A stretch of DNA of 64,000 nt from PALSA-1006 sp036171275 (GTDB taxonomy: Bacteria; Pseudomonadota; Gammaproteobacteria; Burkholderiales; Gallionellaceae): positions 1 through 64,000 of the forward strand of contig JAVHQT010000092.1 of assembly GCA_036171275.1 (NCBI GenBank), written 5' to 3'. The first letter of the stretch is position 1. Every line of letters starts with the position of its first letter. The notes under the pieces were generated by a model. That model had not been told where the DNA came from and did not search any database. It worked only from the letters and a program-made list of their open reading frames with translations. Below are positions 34,636-41,839 of the stretch, piece by piece. Both the position numbers and the translations under genes were made by a program.

Positions 34636-36269
34636 AACAATTCCCAGGTTGGCTCAGCTTGACTGGTGCGCAATTTAATTACGTAGGGCGTAGCCGTCAG
34701 CGGCTGTTGCGTGGCAACACGGTGGCGTGCCGGCGCATCATTCACAATCGACGCTGTCGCTGCTTCGTGTGCAAATTGCTGCAATTCCGCACTCCAATCG
34801 GGATAGTGTTGCCGGGCTACGTTCTCCGCCAAATCAGCCAACACCTTACGAATATCATCGCGCGTCACCATGCGCGTTTCTGACGCAAAAATAACCGCTA
34901 CTGGTAACCGAAAAATCCGATCCAACGTCACCGTCACATCTTGTTCTTCACACGCTGACAAAAACACGTAAACCGTGTGATTATCTGCTGTAAATAAATC
35001 GCCAGCCCTGCGCATAGTGCAGCTTTTTAGGGCTTCAAGAATCGCCACTCCTTCAGTAATTGGCAATATAATCAAGACGTTAGGCACTTCGACATTCCGC
35101 GCTTTTTTTAACCCAGCCGACACCACTTGCACAAAATGTTCAGCTGGCAAATAGCCCAATTCTTCTCCGGCATTTAAGCTTGCGATCGCCGTTTCAAAGT
35201 TTGCCGCCAACGCTCCCTTATAAATTCGTCCCTGCAACAATCTGAGTTGATCTAACATTCGCGTAAAGCCAATCTCATTTGAAATCAACAAGTTAACGCC
35301 CACACTTAGCAACAATAATTCATTGTTTTTGCGGATTTTCCCGCCGACTTCTTTCACCACAATTTTAATGTGCGCACCGATTGAGCGTCGCAACTCAAAA
35401 ATTAGCCGCGCCAGTGCTTCAATTTGCGTTCCTACCTGATACTGAAAAATAACCGTGCAGGCGTGTGCCGAGTTCAGAGCCGCCAACATTTGTTCGACCG
35501 TTTCAAATAAACGCCAACCAACTGGGGCGGTGCGACCTTTCGGTAAAACAGCGCCTAGCGCAAAAACATCATCTTCATCTGCCGCTTTTTCACTCGCTGC
35601 ACTACGTTGCGCCTCGGCTTCTAACACGCCCAATTTGCCGACGCTATCCGGCTCAAGACGGAAAGATTTATTCGTCAGCAAACCAGCCTCACTGAACCAA
35701 TAAAACACATCATAGCGAATTTCGTTTTCAAACTTTCTCAGCCGCGCCAAGCCCGAAAAACAATGCGCCAAACGCGTCATATCGGTAATCGGGGGCGTCT
35801 TGCCAGGCCGCATCGGACACAGCCAAAGCACCGCGCACGCTTTTAGCGCAGCCCATTTCTGCCAAGCTTGCACAACCTCACCCCAGCGTTCGCCGGACTG
35901 AGCCAGTAAGCGATCAACCCCATCCACCAGCACCAATGTACCGGCACTGGGCGCTATAAAATCAAGTTCTTGCATTAAACGTTCGGCAAAATCGGCCTGA
36001 TCAAACTGCGTCAAAGTGAATATTTTGAGCACGCCTAGCGCCAACTTCTCTGCCAAAGGTTGCGCCCATTGCCCCTCAGATGAACTGGCATCAGCCAGCC
36101 AAATTGCCCCACTTGCGGAATCAACTGCCAACAAACTTTCCGCCACCAACTGGCGACCCAGCTCGATCTCGTGCAGCACAACATAAACGCGGCCGATCGT
36201 TAATCGACCGGCCACGGTAGGTAAGCGCTGAATCCCAAGTTGATGTTCTGCCACTATTTCCTCATTCAA
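34632..36269 (-). CDS. bcsE: Cyclic di-GMP-binding cellulose regulator BcsE
   Basis: The 545-residue cytoplasmic protein matches BcsE through the GIL domain (TVIFQYQVGTQIEALARLIFELRR, IKIVVKEVGGK, LLLLSVGVNLLIS) and the end (RAGDLFTADNHTVYVFLSACEEQDVTVTLDRIFRLP). The N-terminal half looks like a degenerate P-loop/RecA-type fold. At residues 313-316 the cyclic di-GMP I-site expected as RxxD reads RKNN, so the last Asp is Asn. It heads the bcsE-F-G operon behind a 594-base upstream gap. A recurrent element copy lies in it at 35064-35082. Confidence 0.88.
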   Translation of the reverse strand: MNEEIVAEHQLGIQRLPTVAGRLTIGRVYVVLHEIELGRQLVAESLLAVDSASGAIWLADASSSEGQWAQPLAEKLALGVLKIFTLTQFDQADFAERLMQELDFIAPSAGTLVLVDGVDRLLAQSGERWGEVVQAWQKWAALKACAVLWLCPMRPGKTPPITDMTRLAHCFSGLARLRKFENEIRYDVFYWFSEAGLLTNKSFRLEPDSVGKLGVLEAEAQRSAASEKAADEDDVFALGAVLPKGRTAPVGWRLFETVEQMLAALNSAHACTVIFQYQVGTQIEALARLIFELRRSIGAHIKIVVKEVGGKIRKNNELLLLSVGVNLLISNEIGFTRMLDQLRLLQGRIYKGALAANFETAIASLNAGEELGYLPAEHFVQVVSAGLKKARNVEVPNVLIILPITEGVAILEALKSCTMRRAGDLFTADNHTVYVFLSACEEQDVTVTLDRIFRLPVAVIFASETRMVTRDDIRKVLADLAENVARQHYPDWSAELQQFAHEAATASIVNDAPARHRVATQQPLTATPYVIKLRTSQAEPTWELL

Positions 36270-36863
36270 AAAACTAACGGGTAGTTCAAAAATTTAATTG
36301 AATTCTCGATTCTGTAATACTCACCATAATCTGAAAATGTTAAATAAATCAATTACTTATCAATACAATTCGTCAAGACTGTTATAAACCTAGCCATGGT
36401 TCTCAGATCGCGTTGTCGCTTTAATCAGCGCTTGCTTAACGCTTCTGCTACGGAGCTGAACTGCACTCTTCTTCGAGGAAGAGCTGGAATGGCGTTAAGT
36501 AGCAATGCTGGCAATGTATTTCCCTGCCCCCATCCTCCACCTAGCACCCCTTAAAGAGGAAGTACCTGCAACCCTTTTGCTCCCTTGTCGCGCGAGTTGA
36601 TACCACAAAGGGTACTGATTAAAACGGTTCACCTAAAGCTCCGCGCTTGCTTTGGGGATAACCCCTTGTTCAGCGGATGGGTTGCGGTTGCGACCTGTGC
36701 GTTTGCGGTTGCCTGTGATAAAAACACCCCACTTCAATCGCTGGGCTGAGCGGCGAATCAGTTTAGAAACTGATATTCAACTCGCCCTGTTCTCATCATA
36801 AACAGCGATACCCTTCCTTTTTTGTTATTTTACCTGCTATCTGTCAGATTCCTCACAGTTTTT
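36270..36863. other. 594-base gap upstream of bcsE, no gene seen
   Basis: No open frame of useful length or known RNA was recognised. TTGCGGTTGC is repeated at 36682-36691 and 36703-36712, CTCTTCTTCGAGGAAGAG (near 36466) can fold into a hairpin, and GGGGATAACCCC near 36654 is another. The bcsE promoter must lie in the right part or left end of this stretch. It may hold a structured leader RNA or a decayed gene. Confidence 0.35.
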
Positions 36864-37928
36864 TCAGCCCTCCGCATCGCTCCATAATTCCTTATTCAGC
36901 CCGTTACTCGGCTGCGCCAACCCAAAATGCTGATAGGCATTCGCGGTAGCAACTCTGCCGCGCGGTGTGCGATGCAAATAACCTTGCTGAATCAAATAAG
37001 GCTCAAGCACATCCTCGATGGTATCGCGCTCTTCCCCAATGGCGGCGGCAAGGTTATCCACGCCCACTGGCCCGCCAGCGAATTTTTCAATGACCGCCAG
37101 CAGCAATTTTCGATCCATCAAATCCAGACCTAATGCATCCACATCCAACATGATTAGCGCCGCATCCGCCACTTCCCGCGTCGCCTTGCCTTCAGCGCGC
37201 ACATCGGCAAAATCTCTCACACGGCGCAGCAAACGGTTGGCAATGCGCGGCGTCCCGCGCGAGCGCTTGGCAATTTCCAGCGCCCCATCCGCCGAAATTG
37301 GCAATGCCAACAATGCCGCCGACCGCGTCACAATGCGCTGTAACTCGCCTGGTGTATAAAATTCCAGCCGCGCCACAATACCAAACCGATCGCGCAACGG
37401 GTTGGTCAACATGCCGGCGCGCGTTGTTGCGCCCACCAAGGTAAAGGGTGGCAAATCCAACTTTACCGAGCGCGCGGCCGGTCCTTCGCCAATCATTATA
37501 TCCAGCTGATAATCTTCCAGCGCGGGGTACAAAATTTCTTCCACCACTGGTGACAAACGATGAATTTCATCAATAAATAACACATCGTGCGGCTCCAGAT
37601 TGGTCAACAACGCCGCCAAATCGCCCGCCCTTTCTAGCACCGGCCCAGAAGTCTGTCGTAAATTCACCCCCATTTCGCGCGAAATAATATGTGCCAACGT
37701 TGTCTTACCCAAACCAGGCGGACCGAATAATAATACGTGATCCAACGGCTCTTTGCGTTTGCGTGCGGCCTCAATAAAAATTTCTAATTGCCCACGAATC
37801 TTTTCCTGCCCCACATATTCGTCAAGCAATTTTGGGCGCAGTGCCCGCTCTAGCGCCTCCTCTTTGGGCGAAGCAGGCGCTGCAGAAATTAAGCGCGATT
37901 CAGACGTCAGGTTATCGGTTTGGATCAT
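36864..37928 (-). CDS. ruvB: Holliday junction helicase motor RuvB
   Basis: The 354-residue AAA+ motor drives branch migration with RuvA. RPKLLDEYVGQEKIRGQLEIF, Walker A FGPPGLGKTT, Walker B LFIDEIHRLSP, sensor GATTRAGMLTNPLRDRFG and the arginine-rich RGTPRIANRLLRRVRDFA are all intact, as is the winged-helix end LIQQGYLHRTPRGR. The start at 37928 (MIQTDNL) matches known RuvB N-termini; a TTG at 37943 is also in frame. No ruvA or ruvC is adjacent. Confidence 0.97.
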   Translation of the reverse strand: MIQTDNLTSESRLISAAPASPKEEALERALRPKLLDEYVGQEKIRGQLEIFIEAARKRKEPLDHVLLFGPPGLGKTTLAHIISREMGVNLRQTSGPVLERAGDLAALLTNLEPHDVLFIDEIHRLSPVVEEILYPALEDYQLDIMIGEGPAARSVKLDLPPFTLVGATTRAGMLTNPLRDRFGIVARLEFYTPGELQRIVTRSAALLALPISADGALEIAKRSRGTPRIANRLLRRVRDFADVRAEGKATREVADAALIMLDVDALGLDLMDRKLLLAVIEKFAGGPVGVDNLAAAIGEERDTIEDVLEPYLIQQGYLHRTPRGRVATANAYQHFGLAQPSNGLNKELWSDAEG

Positions 37929-38331
37929 GGTATGAATAGTCAAGTTATTTAAATGCAGCTGTTTCGGTGCGGCTTTATTTGCTGTCAGTGTATCAAAGAA
38001 TGCTTTATCAAAAATTTTCGCAATAATTATTCTTTTAAATCAATTAGTTAGATTTATTGGATACCATTTTTTGACCAGCTCCTCTTTTTGCAATGACGTG
38101 CCCAGCACATTCGGAGAGGCGCTATGTATTCTCTTAAATTCATCAATTAAATCAACAAGATGATGTTATTACATAACGTGATTAGTACGGATAATAAGCG
38201 CAGCGCAGCCACTTGTCATTTTTCGAGAACAAATTTGCCCTACTTCTCGGCATGGGCAGCATCAATTCCCAGCTTGATCTGGCATAATTGCCACGTTTGC
38301 AAATTCGTTAATTTTTTGCACTGTCATTACA
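37929..38331. other. AT-rich gap between ruvB and ribE
   Basis: The stretch separates divergent genes and must hold both promoters. No gene is supported. I see no FMN riboswitch signature before ribE. A recurrent element copy lies at its right edge. Confidence 0.4.
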
Positions 38332-38350
38332 TAACACCTTGATTATATTG
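38332..38350 (+). repeat. Recurrent YAANNNNTTGATTATATTG element before ribE
   Basis: TAACACCTTGATTATATTG ends 18 bases before the ribE start codon. The stretch CTTGATTATATTGACT is repeated exactly at 58087-58102. Confidence 0.6.
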
Positions 38351-38368
38351 ACTTTTTTGGAGATTACT

Positions 38369-38980
38369 ATGTTTAGTGGAATTATTGCCGATGTTGGTAC
38401 ACTCAGCAGCGCTTTCAATCGTGATGGTGGTTTACGCCTAAGCATCACTACCGAAGCGCTCGGTCTTGACGATGTCAAGATTGGCGATAGCATCGCGGTC
38501 AACGGCATTTGCTTAACCGTGATTGCGTTGAAAGATAACGTTTTTTCGGTGGATGTTTCCTGCGAAACGCTGGACTGCACCACCGGATTAAAGCAAATTG
38601 GCGGCTTGGTTAATTTAGAAAAAGCCTTGCGCCTGTCCGACCGTTTGGGCGGCCATTTAGTCAGTGGCCATGTCGATGGTATCGGCAAAGTTATTGCGTT
38701 CACTGATATTGGCGAAAGCTGGCGCTTAATTATTCGTGCGCCTGATTCCTTGGCAAAATTTATCGCCGTTAAAGGTTCGATTACTGTCAATGGCGTCAGT
38801 CTTACCATCAATCGAGTTGCCGGCGCAGAATTTGAAATAAACTTAATCCCGCACACGCTAGCTTCTACGACCCTAAATCAACTGACTGTGGACGCTTTTG
38901 TTAACTTGGAAATCGACCTCATCGCTCGCTATGTCGAAAGAATGCTTTCGCCTGCTTGGCAAACGATCCCTGCAAACTAA
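38369..38980 (+). CDS. ribE: Riboflavin synthase alpha chain
   Basis: The 203-residue enzyme dismutates two lumazines into riboflavin. It has two similar lumazine-binding domains: SIAVNGICLTV with CETLDCTT in the first and SITVNGVSLTI with PHTLASTTL in the second. The start is the ATG at 38369 (MFSGIIADVG), with GGAG seven bases upstream; the open frame begins 30 bases earlier. Other riboflavin genes are not in the window. Confidence 0.94.
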   Translation: MFSGIIADVGTLSSAFNRDGGLRLSITTEALGLDDVKIGDSIAVNGICLTVIALKDNVFSVDVSCETLDCTTGLKQIGGLVNLEKALRLSDRLGGHLVSGHVDGIGKVIAFTDIGESWRLIIRAPDSLAKFIAVKGSITVNGVSLTINRVAGAEFEINLIPHTLASTTLNQLTVDAFVNLEIDLIARYVERMLSPAWQTIPAN

Positions 38981-39092
38981 ATATGGCGCTTACAAATCCC
39001 GCTTTTCGCTCTGAACCGTCCGATCAATTCAGCTCAGCCTTGTAGCGCGAATGCAGTGCTAACAGCTTAATTAATTAATGTTTTCTGACCGC

Positions 39093-39141
39093 AAAAAAAA
39101 CCCGCTAACCTTGTAATTATTTGGTTTAACGGGGTTTTTAG
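39093..39141. terminator. Bidirectional terminator between ribE and tRNA-Leu
   Basis: AAAAACCCGCTAACC pairs, with one bulge, with GGTTTAACGGGGTTTTT. Poly-T follows on both strands, so it could end ribE on the plus strand and the tRNA on the minus strand. Confidence 0.65.
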
Positions 39142-39161
39142 GACTGCTTAATTTTTCTCTG

Positions 39162-39246
39162 TGGTGCCCTGGAGAAGACTCGAACTTCCACGCCTCTCGG
39201 CGCCAGAACCTAAATCTGGTGCGTCTACCAATTCCGCCACCAGGGC
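39162..39246 (-). tRNA. tRNA-Leu (anticodon UAG)
   Basis: On the minus strand the molecule begins GCCCTGGTGGCGGAATTGG and ends CCAGGGC, A, CCA. The seven-base acceptor stem is perfect. The anticodon loop ATTTAGGTT inside CCAGA/TCTGG has TAG, reading CUA and related leucine codons. A long class II variable arm (CGCCGAGAGGCG) and the T arm with TTCGAGT are present. CCA is encoded. Confidence 0.97.
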
Positions 39247-39406
39247 AATTTGCACTTAGAGAATCTGCAAAACGGCGCGCATTATAACTGAGGCGGCGAA
39301 TCTTGCCTGATTTTTTCTACCCAAGGATTTATTGGTTATGCCGACGCAAGTTAGTATCCAGTCAAAACAAAAATGCTTTTTCTAATCAACCCTCAGCGCC
39401 AAATAC

Positions 39407-39428
39407 AAAGGAGACCGAAGTCTCCTTT
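39407..39428 (-). terminator. Intrinsic terminator with UUCG loop, first copy
   Basis: AAAGGAGAC and GTCTCCTTT form a nine-base stem; on the minus strand the loop is TTCG closed by C-G, an extra-stable tetraloop. It ends the unit of the two small membrane proteins. The same 22 bases recur at 39838-39859. Confidence 0.75.
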
Positions 39429-39430
39429 TT

Positions 39431-39571
39431 TTATGCGTGTTTTGTATTGTTTGGATGTTTATTGACGGGATGTTGCTTGGCGCGATAGGCTTTCGCTTGA
39501 TTCAATAAAAATAGCCCTCCGATAATGCCAACCACACCAATCAGGATTAAAACAAGATGATCAATCGCCAT
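39431..39571 (-). CDS. 46-residue single-helix membrane protein
   Basis: ATG at 39571 opens 46 codons to TAA at 39431: MAIDHLVLILIGVVGIIGG followed by LFLLNQAKAYRAKQH and a polar His/Asn/Lys tail. One membrane helix (about 5-24) then a basic flank predicts the tail in the cytoplasm. GGAG lies ten bases upstream, inside the end of the preceding gene, and the start is two bases after that gene's stop, so the two are coupled. It is below the usual length cut-off but well supported by these signals. Function unknown. Confidence 0.7.
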   Translation of the reverse strand: MAIDHLVLILIGVVGIIGGLFLLNQAKAYRAKQHPVNKHPNNTKHA

Positions 39572-39573
39572 AA

Positions 39574-39774
39574 CTAATTCTCCAATTCTGACAGAACAAG
39601 GTGGATTATAACGTGAAAAAGAATGTATATCACACCCGAAATTATCAAGATTTCCCAGTCAAAATCGTGTGCAGTGGAATACAAGTAAAGATTTTTGCCG
39701 CCTGCGAACATAAATTGACCAATCGCAATATCTTTTAGCACGTCAGTCAGATGTTTGATTTGCTCTTTGTTCAT
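39574..39774 (-). CDS. 66-residue small membrane protein
   Basis: The protein reads MNKEQIKHLTDVLKDIAIGQ at the start and has a hydrophobic segment at about 43-62 (ILIISGVIYILFHVIIHLVL) plus a weaker one near 17-31. AGAGGAG precedes the ATG. It is the first gene of a two-gene unit with the 46-residue protein, flanked by two identical terminator hairpins. I do not recognise the family. Confidence 0.75.
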   Translation of the reverse strand: MNKEQIKHLTDVLKDIAIGQFMFAGGKNLYLYSTAHDFDWEILIISGVIYILFHVIIHLVLSELEN

Positions 39775-39831
39775 AGTGCTCCTCTTCGCAGTGGCGCGAG
39801 TATAGCAAGAATTGATAAACCCGCCGCACCA

Positions 39832-39865
39832 AAAAACAAAGGAGACCGAAGTCTCCTTTGTTTTT
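39832..39865 (-). terminator. Intrinsic terminator with UUCG loop, second copy
   Basis: A 15-base stem (AAAAACAAAGGAGAC with its complement) with TTCG loop on the minus strand and a T run. It ends the cytochrome-porin gene. The inner 22 bases equal those at 39407-39428. Confidence 0.85.
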
Positions 39866-39917
39866 ATGACACTTTTTGCTTAACGGCCTAGCTGCAAGCC
39901 ATTTTACAAACTGTTAC

Positions 39918-41135
39918 TTACCAAGCTGCTTCTAACAAGCCGGTAAACAGTGAATCCCCTGTTTTTCCAATTGCAGTTGTTGAGTTGGTGTAAGCATCGC
40001 CAGAATACATTGAGTAGTTAGCGTGCAAAGCAACGTTTTGGAACAAGTCATACACGGCAGTCAATGTTACTGCGTTGTCTGATACGCCTGCCTTTTTACC
40101 GTTACGATATGCGGCGCCTAATGACAAGGTATGCGGTACAACGGTTACATCAACACCAACAGTACTGGCTGATTTTTCGCCATAGGTACTATCTGCCGGT
40201 GTATTAGCTGCTGTGATATACACACCTGCTTCCATTCCTGCCAATTCACCGTGCGCTTGAATATCAAACCCTGTACCGGTTGTATTTACAGCAGCAGTTG
40301 CTGCGGTTTTTTGGCTACGACCTGATAAAGATTCCGCACCAATAATCATGTTCCAGCCAGCTAGTGTTGGTGTCCATGCAGCGCTAATCGCTGTTGATGT
40401 CATTCCAACACCTGCACCTGGACCATAAGTAAATGATGGCGAGAATTTGCTTACGTTTACATAGCCCATATCATTGCGAACCACTAATGCAAGGCCTGAA
40501 GTTTGCCCTGCGCCAATACCGGTGTATTGATGAGCAGAGATATCAGTACGGTGTTCTGCCCAACGGATACCACGCGTAACCCCTGTGCTTGATTCAGTGT
40601 AAGCATAGAAAGGGCCTAACGCATCAGTGATGTAAGGAATAACAGACACGGTTGCTGCACCTAGGTCAACTACCATTGGTACACGAATACCAGCGATCAG
40701 CGCTCCAGCTGCCGCCATATTGTTTTCCATGATCATACCAACTTTCAACATTTCACCTTCGGCTACACGACCACCGAAAAATAATGAGAGTTCGTCAGGA
40801 ATCTGCCATTGACCGCTGTTGGTTGTTGATCCACCAACATTGTCAGCCGCTTCAGTACCATTGGTTTTTTGGAAACGTGCTTTCATCAATACTGCAGCAT
40901 TCAACACTCCAGGAATTGACAAACCTTCGCCTTCAATTTTTTCTTGCGATCCCATCATTGTGAAACCAGCTGCCTTAAATGCGCGGCCAAAAGCATTGAT
41001 GATAGGGAAATGCTGTTGGTGACAAGCTGAACATGCCATGCCGGTTTGACGGGCAAAAGCTGGAACAGCGGATGCTTCTGGGGCAAACACGGTTGCGGCT
41101 GCAACGGTTGCTAATGCGAGAGCTACTTTTTTCAT
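39918..41135 (-). CDS. Outer-membrane monoheme cytochrome-porin, Cyc2-like
   Basis: The 405-residue protein has a signal peptide (MKKVALALATVAAATVFAPEASA) and one haem site, Cys35-Cys38-His39, in FARQTGMACSACHQQHFPIINAFGRAFKAAGF. The rest alternates short amphipathic strands and ends in a Trp (LLEAAW), as outer-membrane barrels do. A single N-terminal CXXCH fused to a porin of about 400 residues is the architecture of Cyc2, the outer-membrane iron(II) oxidase of Gallionella-type and Acidithiobacillus bacteria. GAGGAGA precedes the ATG and a strong terminator follows. Function as an iron oxidase is inferred; other fused cytochrome-porins exist. Confidence 0.72.
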   Translation of the reverse strand: MKKVALALATVAAATVFAPEASAVPAFARQTGMACSACHQQHFPIINAFGRAFKAAGFTMMGSQEKIEGEGLSIPGVLNAAVLMKARFQKTNGTEAADNVGGSTTNSGQWQIPDELSLFFGGRVAEGEMLKVGMIMENNMAAAGALIAGIRVPMVVDLGAATVSVIPYITDALGPFYAYTESSTGVTRGIRWAEHRTDISAHQYTGIGAGQTSGLALVVRNDMGYVNVSKFSPSFTYGPGAGVGMTSTAISAAWTPTLAGWNMIIGAESLSGRSQKTAATAAVNTTGTGFDIQAHGELAGMEAGVYITAANTPADSTYGEKSASTVGVDVTVVPHTLSLGAAYRNGKKAGVSDNAVTLTAVYDLFQNVALHANYSMYSGDAYTNSTTAIGKTGDSLFTGLLEAAW

Positions 41136-41311
41136 TATTTCTCCTCGAGGAAAAGTTAAATTTCTATTAAAGCCGTAGCCAAAATACTTGGTTTCAACTA
41201 CAGGCGGCGGAAGATACGGATGGGCGTTTGGCTTGTCAAAAACTTATTGATATTGTGTTGTTTTTTTACAACAATTTTGTTTTTGAGAAGGTGTGAATTC
41301 AAAAACGTCTT

Positions 41312-41836
41312 TTATATTTCTAAAATCATGGGCAAAAATACTTCAGTCACGAGCAACGGGGCTTGTTCTAAGAAGAACAAGGATCGGCGTGCCCATAGTT
41401 CTGACGGCGGTTGTCTAATTGCGCTGATTGCTTTTTGATATAGCGGGTTTCCGGTTCTTAGTTTTTTGAAGCTGAGTGGGTGACGGAAAATTTGCGGGTG
41501 GCTGAATAATAGTGTGCCTAGCGGACGGTTTCCTAGCCCTTTCATTGCTCGCCAAGCACCTCGAATGTGTTGCGGGGCACAAGTGCTGTGGGCAAATACA
41601 ACGGGTTTGCCGTCTGACCATAAATAGACTTCGCGGGTAAAGGCAAGATGGTTTGGGTTCACTTTCAGCTGCTCGGCTTCATCGGCGTTAATTTTGGCCA
41701 GTCCACTGTGCAAGGTTTGTACTGAAAATTCTTGGCTGCGTTGTTGAATTCGACGCGTGAGCGATCCGGCATCGTGTAGCCAAGCTGAATATCCTTCCGC
41801 ACCTGTTTTTATAAATTTCCTTTTATAATCAAGCAT
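41312..41836 (-). CDS. ubiC: Chorismate lyase (UbiC)
   Basis: The 174-residue enzyme splits chorismate into 4-hydroxybenzoate and pyruvate, the first committed step to ubiquinone. TREVYLWSDGKPVVFAHS, LGNRPLGTLLFSHP and ELWARRSLFFLEQAPLLVTEVFLP are family blocks, the last with the active-site Glu. Its start overlaps the recG end by eight bases. With ispB it covers two early steps of quinone synthesis in this window. Confidence 0.92.
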   Translation of the reverse strand: MLDYKRKFIKTGAEGYSAWLHDAGSLTRRIQQRSQEFSVQTLHSGLAKINADEAEQLKVNPNHLAFTREVYLWSDGKPVVFAHSTCAPQHIRGAWRAMKGLGNRPLGTLLFSHPQIFRHPLSFKKLRTGNPLYQKAISAIRQPPSELWARRSLFFLEQAPLLVTEVFLPMILEI

Positions 41837-41839
41837 TTA
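41824..41839 (-). repeat. Recurrent element over the recG stop codon
   Basis: On the minus strand TAAATGCTTGATTATA; its TGA is the recG stop and its ATG is the ubiC start. Confidence 0.6.

Noticed and set aside
36270..36863. 6S RNA, tmRNA, RNase P RNA or SRP RNA in the gap
   Set aside because: None of the conserved core sequences of these RNAs were recognised on either strand.
37929..38368. FMN riboswitch before ribE
   Set aside because: None of the conserved RFN-element sequence blocks are visible in the leader.
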